Notes: a model not told the origin generated them from the sequence alone. A DNA stretch of 26,436 bases from CAXDOZ01 sp963991145 (GCA_963991145.1 CAXDOZ010000023.1:1-26436), one strand, 5' to 3'; shown: positions 1 through 7,001, counted from the first letter of the stretch. A program made the numbers and translations.

Positions 1-459
1 GATGAGATCCTTCTGCAAGAACCACAGTGGCAAAGAATGGCGGCAGCCAAGCTTAAGCAGTTATTGATCGTTTGCCACCGATTATGTCTGAGTCAGGGTA
101 ATCTTACGGTTCAAAAAGATGATCGTCCGAGTGAGATCGTACGTGAATTCAAAGATCTGCTGGAGAAATTCTACAGAGAAGAACACAGTGTTTCCTTCTA
201 CGCCGCTCAGCTGGCTATAACACCGGCACACCTAAATGATACCTTAAAACATCAAACCGGCAAGCATTCCAAGGAACACATTCAAGAGCGCATTCTGCTA
301 GAAGCACAACGCGCAAGCACCCAGGCTGAGCTGAGTATGAAAGCCATCGCAATGGACCTTGGGTTCAGTGATAGCGCGCACTTCTCACGATTCTTTAAAA
401 AGCAGGCAGGAGAATCTTTTTCTGAGTTCAGAGAGCGAATCCGCGAAAAGTACATCTGA
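1..459 (+). CDS. AraC-family transcriptional regulator, C-terminal part (5' truncated by window)
   Basis: The reading frame is open from the first base, so the gene begins outside the window; the Met at base 37 is probably internal. The visible 152 residues end in an AraC/XylS-type double helix-turn-helix: a first helix region around FYAAQLAITPAHLNDTLK, then the family signature around IAMDLGFSDSAHFSRFFKK, followed by the usual end of the second HTH. Such proteins of Bacteroidota are about 280-300 residues with an N-terminal cupin-like sensor, which is missing here because of the window edge. It lies 64 bp upstream of the nitroreductase/pirin pair in the same direction and may regulate it, although AraC proteins usually bind direct repeats and the visible site at 502-517 is a palindrome. 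Family is clear; target and ligand are unknown. Confidence 0.9.
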   Translation, partial: DEILLQEPQWQRMAAAKLKQLLIVCHRLCLSQGNLTVQKDDRPSEIVREFKDLLEKFYREEHSVSFYAAQLAITPAHLNDTLKHQTGKHSKEHIQERILLEAQRASTQAELSMKAIAMDLGFSDSAHFSRFFKKQAGESFSEFRERIREKYI

Positions 460-475
460 TTCCAAAATTCAGTCA

Positions 476-506
476 TTGTCAACACATACTTTTCTCCCGA
501 CATTTG
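476..506 (+). promoter_or_regulatory. Putative Bacteroidota sigma-A promoter of the nitroreductase-pirin pair
   Basis: A TTG at 476-478 is followed after 20 bases by GACATTTG at 499-506, one mismatch from the Bacteroidota -7 consensus TAnnTTTG. It ends 17 bases before the ATG at 524. The same GACATTTG form with a 19-base spacer precedes the truncated gene at 26198. Spacing and position support it; there is no experimental evidence. Confidence 0.5.
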
Positions 507-517
507 TTTAAACAAAT
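502..517. promoter_or_regulatory. Perfect 16-bp palindrome overlapping the -7 element (candidate operator)
   Basis: ATTTGTTTAAACAAAT reads identically on both strands, with no loop. It overlaps the TTTG of the putative -7 element, so a dimeric protein bound here would cover the transcription start region. Two-fold symmetry suggests a homodimeric repressor (TetR, MarR or HxlR type) more than an AraC monomer. It could also be a chance AT-rich palindrome. Confidence 0.45.
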
Positions 518-523
518 AAAGGA

Positions 524-1111
524 ATGGAAAAGCAGAAAATTGGACTATCAAGTAAGCTGATCAGCAGCATTGAAAACCGATGGAGCGGAAGGTCATTTTC
601 AAATCAAATGATTGAAGAATCCCACCTGAATGCTCTAATGGAAGCTGCACGCTGGGCTCCTAGTTGTTATAATGAGCAACCCTGGAGATTCATGATAGCC
701 AAAAGAGGAACAGACCTTTATCAAAGCTTTTACGATACCCTATCAGAGGGAAATCAAGCCTGGGCAGGAGATGCTCCTATCCTACTGCTAGCATTGGCCA
801 GAAAGGAGTTTCGTCACAATGGACATGAAAACATTCATTCCTGGCATGATGTGGGATTGGCCATGGGACAATTAGGAATGCAGGCAACAGAACTCGGGAT
901 CAATCTTCATCAAATGGCTGGATTTGACCGGGCAAGGTTGACAGTAAAGCTGAGTCTTCCAGATAGCTATGAGGCGGTATCTATTACGGCTGTTGGTTAT
1001 CGCGATGAAGCAGATAAGCTTGAAGGAATCTGGCTGGAGAAGGAAAAAGCTCCTCAAAGCCGATTAGAAAGAGATCAGATCATTATTGAAAACATAAATG
1101 ACTTGTCATGA
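524..1111 (+). CDS. Nitroreductase family protein (FMN-dependent oxidoreductase)
   Basis: A 195-residue protein of the nitroreductase/FMN oxidoreductase fold. The N-terminal RWSGRSF (about residues 19-25) corresponds to the family's phosphate/FMN-binding R-x-S-x-R motif, ARWAPSCYNEQPWRF (about 42-56) is the conserved FMN-contact segment with the Ser/Asn-x-x-Pro-W pattern, and the middle region WHDVGLAMGQLGMQATELG is the usual helix. Family members use NAD(P)H to reduce nitro groups, quinones or other electrophiles; the natural substrate cannot be read from sequence. It is cytosolic, with no signal peptide. The ATG is supported by a putative promoter 17 bp upstream. Its TGA overlaps the next ATG in ATGA, so it is probably translationally coupled to the pirin gene. 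Confidence 0.88.
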   Translation: MEKQKIGLSSKLISSIENRWSGRSFSNQMIEESHLNALMEAARWAPSCYNEQPWRFMIAKRGTDLYQSFYDTLSEGNQAWAGDAPILLLALARKEFRHNGHENIHSWHDVGLAMGQLGMQATELGINLHQMAGFDRARLTVKLSLPDSYEAVSITAVGYRDEADKLEGIWLEKEKAPQSRLERDQIIIENINDLS

Positions 1112-1968
1112 AAAGAAAAGAATTCATAAAAAAGGGATTGATAGGAGCCCTTGCTGTGACAGCTGGTGCAAAGGCTGCAAAGGCAGAACAACCATCGACC
1201 AGTACTAATAAACAAGTTGGATTTGAACACATTCAAAAGACAGGAGAAAAAACCATGAAAACGATTGTTCACAAAGCGAATACCCGTGGACATGCAAACC
1301 ACGGCTGGTTAGACACTAATCATACATTCAGTTTCTCGAACTACTACGATCCAAGTCGTATGAACTTTGGAGTATTGCGAGTGCTAAACGATGATATTGT
1401 AGCAGGAGGAATGGGATTTGGAACCCACCCTCACGATAATATGGAGATCATCTCAATTCCATTATCAGGAGATCTTGAGCACAAAGACAGCATGGGTAAT
1501 ACCATGGTGATCAAAGAAGGGGATGTTCAGATCATGTCTGCCGGAACCGGAGTTAGACACTCTGAATACAACAAAAACAAAGATCAGGAAGTGAACTTCC
1601 TTCAGATCTGGGTCTTCCCGAAGTTTCGCGGAGCTGAGCCAAGATATGAGCAGATCACTTTCAATCCATCAGATAGAAAGAACGCTTTACAAAATGTGGT
1701 AAGCCCAACGGAAGGCGATGGTGCAGTTACTATCGGGCAGGATGCCTGGTTCCACCTAAGCGATCTCGACAAGGGTAAATCACTAAAGCACGATATCAAT
1801 ATCCAGGGAAATGGATGGTATCTGTTTGTCCTTGAAGGTGACCTAAGCGTAGGCGGCGAAAAGCTAAACAAGCGCGATGGTATGGGAATCTGGGATACAG
1901 AATCTCTTGAGATCACTGCAGACTCAGATGCTCGCTTCCTTCTAATGGAAGTTCCTATGGAAGTGTAA
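1108..1968 (+). CDS. Pirin family protein with an export-signal-like N-terminus
   Basis: A bicupin pirin. From residue 50 (MKTIVHKANTRG) it is a canonical pirin: the putative metal ligands are H107 and H109 (GTHPHDNMEI) and H151 and E153 (GTGVRHSEYN). Pirins bind Fe(II); some bacterial ones oxidise quercetin and others act as regulators. The 49 residues before the pirin core are unusual: KRKEFIKKG, then a hydrophobic Ala/Gly-rich stretch ending AKAAKA, like a Tat-type signal in which the twin arginine is Arg-Lys, or a Sec signal. The annotated start is favoured by the ATGA overlap with the nitroreductase. The alternative is Met50 at base 1255, which would give the usual cytosolic pirin of 237 residues. 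A terminator follows. Family is certain; localisation is open. Confidence 0.9.
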   Translation: MKRKEFIKKGLIGALAVTAGAKAAKAEQPSTSTNKQVGFEHIQKTGEKTMKTIVHKANTRGHANHGWLDTNHTFSFSNYYDPSRMNFGVLRVLNDDIVAGGMGFGTHPHDNMEIISIPLSGDLEHKDSMGNTMVIKEGDVQIMSAGTGVRHSEYNKNKDQEVNFLQIWVFPKFRGAEPRYEQITFNPSDRKNALQNVVSPTEGDGAVTIGQDAWFHLSDLDKGKSLKHDINIQGNGWYLFVLEGDLSVGGEKLNKRDGMGIWDTESLEITADSDARFLLMEVPMEV

Positions 1969-1971
1969 TAT

Positions 1972-1989
1972 GGCCTTCGGCCGATTTAG
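1972..1989. repeat. Short intergenic repeat, copy 1 (GGCC-TTC-GGCC + GATTTAG)
   Basis: A tight hairpin GGCC/GGCC with a TTC loop followed by GATTTAG, starting 3 bases after the pirin stop. An 18-base relative with a single difference lies at 24761-24778, also just downstream of a plus-strand gene. Two copies in 26 kb suggest a small REP-like or terminator-associated element, but two copies do not prove a family. Confidence 0.4.
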
Positions 1990-1993
1990 ATAT

Positions 1994-2025
1994 AGCCTCA
2001 TTCCCAAATAGGGTTTGAGGCTTTT
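1994..2025 (+). terminator. Rho-independent terminator after the pirin gene
   Basis: AGCCTCA at 1994-2000 pairs with TGAGGCT at 2016-2022. The stem continues as CCC/GGG after a two-base mismatch, around an AAATA loop, and is followed by TTT on the plus strand. It ends immediately before the stop codon of the convergent TonB receptor gene at 2026. Confidence 0.7.
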
Positions 2026-4308
2026 CTATTTGCGTTTCATGCTCCAGCGAATTCCACAAAAGAATTCTCGACCGTGCTGAGAGGCAAATGAATAAGCAGT
2101 ATCAAAATATTCAGAAAAGCCCGGTGCGGCATTAGGGTCGTTAAACCCTACAAGTGGTCCCTGGGCTTGCACAAAATTGAAGATATTCGACATACCTACA
2201 TACACAGATAAGCCAATCTTGCTAAACTCCTTGGTTAGTTGGATATCGTGAAGAGAAAAGAATGGGGACTTTAAAGGAAGGGGCTCATCTCTCGGCACTC
2301 CGTTCTCATCTAGTTCGTATACTTCAGGCATATGAGTTGGTCCATTAAGATTTGCAGTATATGCGAAGATCAACCCTGGTTTTCTTAACTGGTAATTGAT
2401 GGCTATTACACCAGTAAACTCAGTGGAGTATTCAATCGGATTAAGGACCCAGTTATCTTGCTCATCAAGTTCTTTCGTATAGGCTCTTTGATAATTGAAT
2501 CCAACATTCCATGATAGAGGGAACATAAATGAATGCTGCCATGTAACTCCAATACCGCCAGTTCGTGCATGTCCTTCTGAGTTTGCATAAATGATCTTGT
2601 TTGGCTGGTCGTAATCTGGAATGATCTTATTACTGAAGTAAGTAAAGAAGCCATCCACATCTATCATTCCCTGAGAGTTACCAATTGTAAATACATGATT
2701 AAGGTTACCATTGATTGAAATTGAACGCTCTGGTTTTAGCTCCTCGGCAATCTCTACTGTCCTCTGGCCTGTTACAAAAGCATGATCCTCCGTAAAGAGG
2801 TTCACTACCCTAAAGCCTGTTCCAAAATTTAGACGGAGAGTAGTCCACTCTTCAGGCTTGTACTTTATGCTTAGGCGAGGAGATGGAATCAAACCATGAG
2901 CTGAGTAGTAGTCCAATCTCATTCCCAATAACAATGTGAAAGCTGGAGAGAAGATCATTTCATCCTGGATCAATGCCCCGGGAATGAATTGAAAATCAGG
3001 CTGATTCACCACAATGTCCCCTACTGAATCTTGAGTTGCAACCGTGTTATCGTCATAGTGCTGAAGACGAATAGCTCCTCCAGCTAATAGAGCATGCTTT
3101 CCAAATCTCTTATTCCAAACTAATTGGCTAAAGCCGATGTGCTGATCTGCTTTGTAATGATCGCTACCATAATAGCTATCCTGATGGTGGAACGAATAGG
3201 AATAGTCAAGTTTTAGGTTTCTGATTCCAGGAAGATCATATGTACCAAATACTTCTGCTCTCTGAGTCTTTATAGATTCTCCATAAATGCTGTCATTCCC
3301 GATCATTTCACGGTATGCATTTCCGCGCGTATACTCCATTACCCCATTCCTACGATCCTCGAAATAGTATTTCCCAGCTAGGGTAAACTGCTTATTATCA
3401 GGTCTCTCCATACTGAACTTGGTAAAAACTGAGTACCTGTTCAGATTGATACGATCGCCAAAGCCATCCATATTAGCATCCTCATTCTTTTGAGCAAGGC
3501 CATAATTAAAGCTTGTGAAGTTGTTGAACTTACCTAAACCTCCGGCAAGGGTTACATCCCCAAATGATTCCCCATGAGCGGTAACCATATTATGGATAGT
3601 GAGAGGAGACTGATACTTGGGATCCTTTGTTATTACATTGATCACACCGGCCATTGCTTCAGAACCGTAGAGAGTTGAGTTTGGTCCCTTAATAACTTCA
3701 AACTGTTGGATCACATGAGGAGGGATTCCATTAAGACCGTAAACTGAAGCAAGGTTGCCGAACATCGGAGTCCCGTCCATTAGAATTGAAGTATATGGCC
3801 CGGGTAATCCATTAATACTGATGCTATTTGTGAAGCATACACCGCATTCAACTACTTCCTGAACACCATTAACAAGCTTCATGCTCTCTACCAGATTTGT
3901 AGGAGACAATTGCTCTTGAATATAGCTTCCGGAGATAACATCCACTTTTACAGGCGACTCCTTAACCGTAACACTACGCATAGTTCCTGTAACAACTACC
4001 TCATCCAATCCCAACAGATCCCTTTTTAATTCGAGCCTGCCTAGATTGATATCTATTCCTTCCTCTACAATAACTGGTATTTCAAGCTTCTCAAATCCTA
4101 AAGCTTGAACAACGATGGTTTGCTCCGAGGCTTCTAACCCGTCAATCTCAAAGACACCAAATTCATTAGTGACTGAACCATTACTTGTACCTTCTAAATA
4201 AACGGGTACAAACACTTGAGGCTCACCCTCAAAGTAGATCTCTCCTTTGATGGAACTGGCAAAAAGTGAAACCGGGAAAATTAAGAGAAGTAAAAAGTAT
4301 AGGCGCAC
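2026..4308 (-). CDS. TonB-dependent outer-membrane receptor with CxxC in the plug
   Basis: A 760-residue receptor. Residues 1-18 are a signal peptide; about 20-95 form the carboxypeptidase-regulatory-like (CarbopepD_reg_2) domain common in Bacteroidota receptors; DEVVVTG (102-108) is the TonB-box-like segment; about 115-230 is the plug, with KGPNSTLYGSEAMAGVINVIT; the rest is a beta-barrel ending in WSMKRK. It imports a ligand across the outer membrane using TonB energy. The plug contains C155-G-V-C158 just before the NSISINGLPGPYT loop; a Cys pair at this site suggests a disulfide or metal/heme contact. The ligand is unknown. It has its own promoter (4326-4355) with a large inverted repeat directly upstream (4355-4388) resembling DtxR/MntR-type operators. 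It is a monocistronic gene, with no SusD partner, so a glycan role is unlikely. Confidence 0.92.
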   Translation of the reverse strand: MRLYFLLLLIFPVSLFASSIKGEIYFEGEPQVFVPVYLEGTSNGSVTNEFGVFEIDGLEASEQTIVVQALGFEKLEIPVIVEEGIDINLGRLELKRDLLGLDEVVVTGTMRSVTVKESPVKVDVISGSYIQEQLSPTNLVESMKLVNGVQEVVECGVCFTNSISINGLPGPYTSILMDGTPMFGNLASVYGLNGIPPHVIQQFEVIKGPNSTLYGSEAMAGVINVITKDPKYQSPLTIHNMVTAHGESFGDVTLAGGLGKFNNFTSFNYGLAQKNEDANMDGFGDRINLNRYSVFTKFSMERPDNKQFTLAGKYYFEDRRNGVMEYTRGNAYREMIGNDSIYGESIKTQRAEVFGTYDLPGIRNLKLDYSYSFHHQDSYYGSDHYKADQHIGFSQLVWNKRFGKHALLAGGAIRLQHYDDNTVATQDSVGDIVVNQPDFQFIPGALIQDEMIFSPAFTLLLGMRLDYYSAHGLIPSPRLSIKYKPEEWTTLRLNFGTGFRVVNLFTEDHAFVTGQRTVEIAEELKPERSISINGNLNHVFTIGNSQGMIDVDGFFTYFSNKIIPDYDQPNKIIYANSEGHARTGGIGVTWQHSFMFPLSWNVGFNYQRAYTKELDEQDNWVLNPIEYSTEFTGVIAINYQLRKPGLIFAYTANLNGPTHMPEVYELDENGVPRDEPLPLKSPFFSLHDIQLTKEFSKIGLSVYVGMSNIFNFVQAQGPLVGFNDPNAAPGFSEYFDTAYSFASQHGREFFCGIRWSMKRK

Positions 4309-4325
4309 TAAAACTTAATTTAGTG

Positions 4326-4355
4326 CAATATTAAAGACGATATTCGGCTTATCAA
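4326..4355 (-). promoter_or_regulatory. Putative promoter of the TonB-dependent receptor
   Basis: On the minus strand, TTG (plus coordinates 4355-4353) is followed after 19 bases by TAATATTG (4333-4326), one mismatch from TAnnTTTG. This leaves 17 bases to the receptor ATG. The last base of the upstream inverted repeat is shared with the TTG. Confidence 0.55.
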
Positions 4356-4388
4356 AACATATTTTTAGACTAATCTAAAAATATGTTT
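4355..4388. promoter_or_regulatory. 15-bp inverted repeat: candidate metal-regulator operator and/or operon terminator
   Basis: The arms AAACATATTTTTAGA (4355-4369) and TCTAAAAATATGTTT (4374-4388) are perfect complements around a 4-base CTAA loop. The right arm runs into the stop codon of the KdsC-like gene, and the left arm touches the receptor's -33 element. The core TTTAGA-n4-TCTAAA resembles the two-fold boxes of DtxR/MntR/IdeR-family metal repressors (TTAGG..CCTAA type); this is inference from pattern. An alternative role is terminating the 4387-6862 operon, but there is no GC-rich stem or clear U-tract. Confidence 0.6.
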
Positions 4389-4866
4389 AATCCAATAAGT
4401 ACTCGTCTATAAACTCACGCACACAACCCTCGCCACCATTGGTTTTGAGTACGATGTCGCATTTCTCTTTGATCGACTTAACAGCATCGGCAGGACAAAC
4501 TTTCAAGCCCACAGAAAGCATGATACTCATATCGTTCAGATCATCACCGATATAAGCAACTTGCTCAGAGTTGAGCTTCATCTTGCCTAGCCAGTCATTC
4601 AATACCTGAAGCTTATCGCGATTACCGGCATACCAGTGTTCAACTCGAAGCATCTTGGCTCTCTCACCAATGATTTTATTATTCACGCTTCCGCTGATCA
4701 TTCCTACTCTCACCTTCTTCAAGCGTTGAAGCTGTTTGATTCCAAGTCCGTCTTTTGCGTTGAATTTCTTGGCTTCCGCACCATTGTCTAAAAGGTAAAT
4801 TCCACCATCTGTAAGTGTCCCGTCTACATCGAGGACCAAAAACTTTATATCCTTTGGATTCGTCAT
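4387..4866 (-). CDS. KdsC-like HAD phosphatase (3-deoxy-ulosonate-phosphate phosphatase family)
   Basis: A 159-residue type C0 HAD phosphatase without a cap domain, like KdsC. It shows LDVDGTLTDG with nucleophile D13 and general acid D15, ISG (S58) as motif II, K85 in GNRDKL as motif III, GDDLNDM (108-112) as motif IV, and the C-terminal GGEGCVRE loop corresponding to the GGxGAVRE loop that closes the KdsC active site. KdsC removes phosphate from Kdo-8-phosphate. Here the gene is the last of an operon: its ATG overlaps the DAHP synthase stop in TAATG. The aldolase beside it is DAHP-type, not KdsA, so its substrate may be Kdo-8-P, made elsewhere, or DAHP or another 3-deoxy-ulosonate phosphate. 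Family is confident; substrate is not. Confidence 0.85.
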   Translation of the reverse strand: MTNPKDIKFLVLDVDGTLTDGGIYLLDNGAEAKKFNAKDGLGIKQLQRLKKVRVGMISGSVNNKIIGERAKMLRVEHWYAGNRDKLQVLNDWLGKMKLNSEQVAYIGDDLNDMSIMLSVGLKVCPADAVKSIKEKCDIVLKTNGGEGCVREFIDEYLLD

Positions 4867-5861
4867 TATCTAATTGTTCTGCCAACTGCAGCTGCAACCG
4901 GCCCAAGTGTTTCTAATAAATTGTCTAATTGATTCAGATCCAGCTGCTGAGCTGCATCGCTCTTTGCTACAGAAGGATCCGAATGTGCTTCAATCATGAG
5001 TCCGTCAATGCCCATTGCCACACAAGCTCTTGCAAGATCAGGAACTCCATATCTGTGACCCATGGCATGACTTGGATCCAGCACTACCGGTAGATTGGTA
5101 TACTCCTTCAACCAGCTTACTCCGCAAAGATCAAGAGTAAAACGCGTCTTGGTTTCAAAGGTCCTGATTCCGCGCTCGCACAGAATCACATTTTCATTCC
5201 CGCCCGACATGATGAACTCAGCACACTGAACAAACTCTTGAAGAGTGGTTCCAAAACCTCTTTTTATCAGGGCGGGTTTATTGCTTCTCCCGCAAGCTTT
5301 CAGGATTCCGTGATCATACATTGATTTCGCTCCAATCTGCACGATATCGGCAAGTTCGATCACCTGATCTACATGTGTAGCATCGCGAACTTCTGAGATA
5401 ACAAGCAGCCCATTCTTATCTGCTGCTTCACGCATCATTTCCAGGCCTTCTAAGCCCAGACCCTGAAAGGAATAAGGACTTGTGCGAGGCTTAAAAGCAC
5501 CTCCTCGAAGGATCTTTAATCCTTTGCTCTTTGTATAGGCAGCTACCTCGTCAATCTGTTCCTGACTTTCAACTGAACAGGGACCCACCATCATGATGGT
5601 ATCGCTCCCGCTGCCAATGGTCATATCTCCGAGACTGATCTCCCGGGTTAAATTTTGATACTTTCTGGAAGCTAACTGTATATCTGAATCCAATACCCAA
5701 CTCTCATCCAGAAATGGCTTTACTTCATCTGGCACTTCCTTCATTCCACTGCCAGTGATCAATACCGGAATTCCATTTCTTGAAAAGAACTTAGCTCCTA
5801 TCTCTGCAGCTAATACAGCTATTTTATCTTCAGGCGTATCAGCCTTTAAATGAATGATCAT
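4866..5861 (-). CDS. 3-deoxy-7-phosphoheptulonate (DAHP) synthase, type I-beta
   Basis: A 331-residue protein with an N-terminal ferredoxin-like regulatory domain (about 1-85), as in Thermotoga AroF, and a TIM barrel. Seen in the barrel: GPCSVES (93-99, metal Cys95), KPRTSPYSFQG (124-134), KRGF (200-203), CERGIRTFE (228-236), DPSH (262-265, metal His265) and EAHSDP (291-296). These place it with DAHP synthases rather than Kdo-8-P synthases, so it should condense PEP with erythrose-4-phosphate. One deviation: the usual IGARxxQN segment is IGAKSMYD (177-184). Its ATG overlaps the epimerase-CBS stop in ATGA, and its stop overlaps the phosphatase start. It could be the general shikimate entry enzyme or a specialised paralogue. 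The N-terminal domain may confer feedback control. Confidence 0.88.
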   Translation of the reverse strand: MIIHLKADTPEDKIAVLAAEIGAKFFSRNGIPVLITGSGMKEVPDEVKPFLDESWVLDSDIQLASRKYQNLTREISLGDMTIGSGSDTIMMVGPCSVESQEQIDEVAAYTKSKGLKILRGGAFKPRTSPYSFQGLGLEGLEMMREAADKNGLLVISEVRDATHVDQVIELADIVQIGAKSMYDHGILKACGRSNKPALIKRGFGTTLQEFVQCAEFIMSGGNENVILCERGIRTFETKTRFTLDLCGVSWLKEYTNLPVVLDPSHAMGHRYGVPDLARACVAMGIDGLMIEAHSDPSVAKSDAAQQLDLNQLDNLLETLGPVAAAVGRTIR

Positions 5862-6862
5862 AATTCTCCTTTGATCAGATTATTAAATGTTACCGCTCCC
5901 TTCAATTCTCCATCATCACTTATCACCGGTAAGAACAGGACTGTAAAGGGCAAAGCCTTAACCATCCTGACCATTTCGGTAATACTGTCGGAATCTTTTG
6001 CAGTAACCGGATTTGGATTTACAATATCACTGAGCTGAAGTTCAGCCAGCTCGTCGAATTTTTTCAATAGTCCTCTGCGCAGGTCAGCATTTGACACAAT
6101 TCCTGCCAACTTACCTTCATTGTTTTTCAGGAGCACGAAACCTCGCTTTCCATTTTCCATCAATTCAAGCACTTCGTGCAGATTGGCGTCCTCCCCGGCG
6201 ACAGGCAATTCATCCCTGCCTATCAGCATGTCGCCAACTGTATACTGACTTTCGGCTCCGCCGGATCTTAGATTATTCAAAGAAGCTCCCACGAACTTTC
6301 CATTGACCAAATATGAACCTGACACCACTTGATGTACACCAAGGTTTCTAAGGATGAAGCTCACCTCCTGATTTACGCCTCCGTCTACATGCAGCTCTAG
6401 CTTTGGATATAGATTTCGAACCTGGCGAATGCGATCGAAATTCTCCTTTCTAAAGAGACCTCCAGAGACTCCAGGACTAGTACTCATCATTAACAGGTAG
6501 TCAATTCTATCAACCCAATTCTTAAGGATTTCAATGTCCGTAGTGGAGACAATGGCAATTCCCTGCTTAATTCCAGGCAGATTGGGGAACTCAAAATCCT
6601 TGGGAAGATCCTCTAACTGCCAGGTCACTTCGGTGATCTCAGAATTCTTTAAAGCTTCAAAGTACCTCTCCGGCTGCTTAGAAATGATATGCAGATCGAT
6701 GGCAGTTTCAGACTCTTTGCGAATAGTCTTCACATCCTCAAAAACCTCAATCTTGTCTGCACAGTCAAGATGAATGCTATCTATACCATGAGCATCCAGT
6801 TCTTCAACCAGACTCAGCAGTTCTCTTTCAGAATTCGAATAAACCGAGGCACTTACTCTCAT
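5858..6862 (-). CDS. Ribulose-phosphate 3-epimerase-like domain fused to a CBS-domain pair
   Basis: A 334-residue fusion from the ATG at 6862, preferred over the upstream in-frame start at 6946 because the barrel begins at MRVSASVYS and a TACCTTTG promoter element sits 7 bases before it. Residues 1-200 resemble ribulose-5-phosphate 3-epimerase: the four metal/acid-base residues are kept as H31 and D33 (IHLD), H58 (DLH) and D160 (HVDGGV), with MSTSPGVSGGLF as the phosphate loop. Residues about 208-334 are two CBS motifs (TVGDML..., NADLRRGLL, LSDIV...) most like those at the C-terminus of arabinose-5-phosphate isomerase KdsD. CBS pairs usually bind nucleotides and regulate the attached enzyme. 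It is the first gene of a coupled three-gene operon. Epimerase activity is predicted; the substrate may be ribulose-5-P or another ketose phosphate. Confidence 0.82.
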   Translation of the reverse strand: MRVSASVYSNSERELLSLVEELDAHGIDSIHLDCADKIEVFEDVKTIRKESETAIDLHIISKQPERYFEALKNSEITEVTWQLEDLPKDFEFPNLPGIKQGIAIVSTTDIEILKNWVDRIDYLLMMSTSPGVSGGLFRKENFDRIRQVRNLYPKLELHVDGGVNQEVSFILRNLGVHQVVSGSYLVNGKFVGASLNNLRSGGAESQYTVGDMLIGRDELPVAGEDANLHEVLELMENGKRGFVLLKNNEGKLAGIVSNADLRRGLLKKFDELAELQLSDIVNPNPVTAKDSDSITEMVRMVKALPFTVLFLPVISDDGELKGAVTFNNLIKGEL

Positions 6863-6869
6863 TAGGCGG

Positions 6870-6877
6870 CAAAGGTA
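6870..6877 (-). promoter_or_regulatory. -7 element TACCTTTG, near-leaderless, for the epimerase-CBS operon
   Basis: A perfect match to TAnnTTTG with only 7 bases before the ATG at 6862, so the transcript would begin at or just before the start codon. No clear TTG -33 element is present at 19-21 bases. Confidence 0.5.
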
Positions 6878-7001
6878 GAAAAACGGAGATTCCGAAAATC
6901 CACCTATAATGCCAATAATGACATAAAAAGTACACGAATCAGACAATGTTAAGAAACCATAAAGCCATCCTTATCGTCGTTATATATAAGGAGGGAATAA
7001 T

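Noticed and set aside
282..551. Open frame on the minus strand (89 codons)
   Set aside because: Antisense to the AraC C-terminal coding region and the nitroreductase promoter; no family pattern; a shadow frame.
4387..4866. Naming the phosphatase kdsC outright
   Set aside because: No kdsA lies beside it and the neighbouring aldolase is DAHP-type, so only the family can be supported.
4679..4906. Minus-strand frame of 75 codons overlapping the DAHP synthase and phosphatase genes
   Set aside because: Alternative frame inside two well-supported genes; no recognisable domain.
6091..6306. Plus-strand frame of 71 codons
   Set aside because: Antisense to the CBS region of the epimerase-CBS gene; composition reflects the opposite strand.
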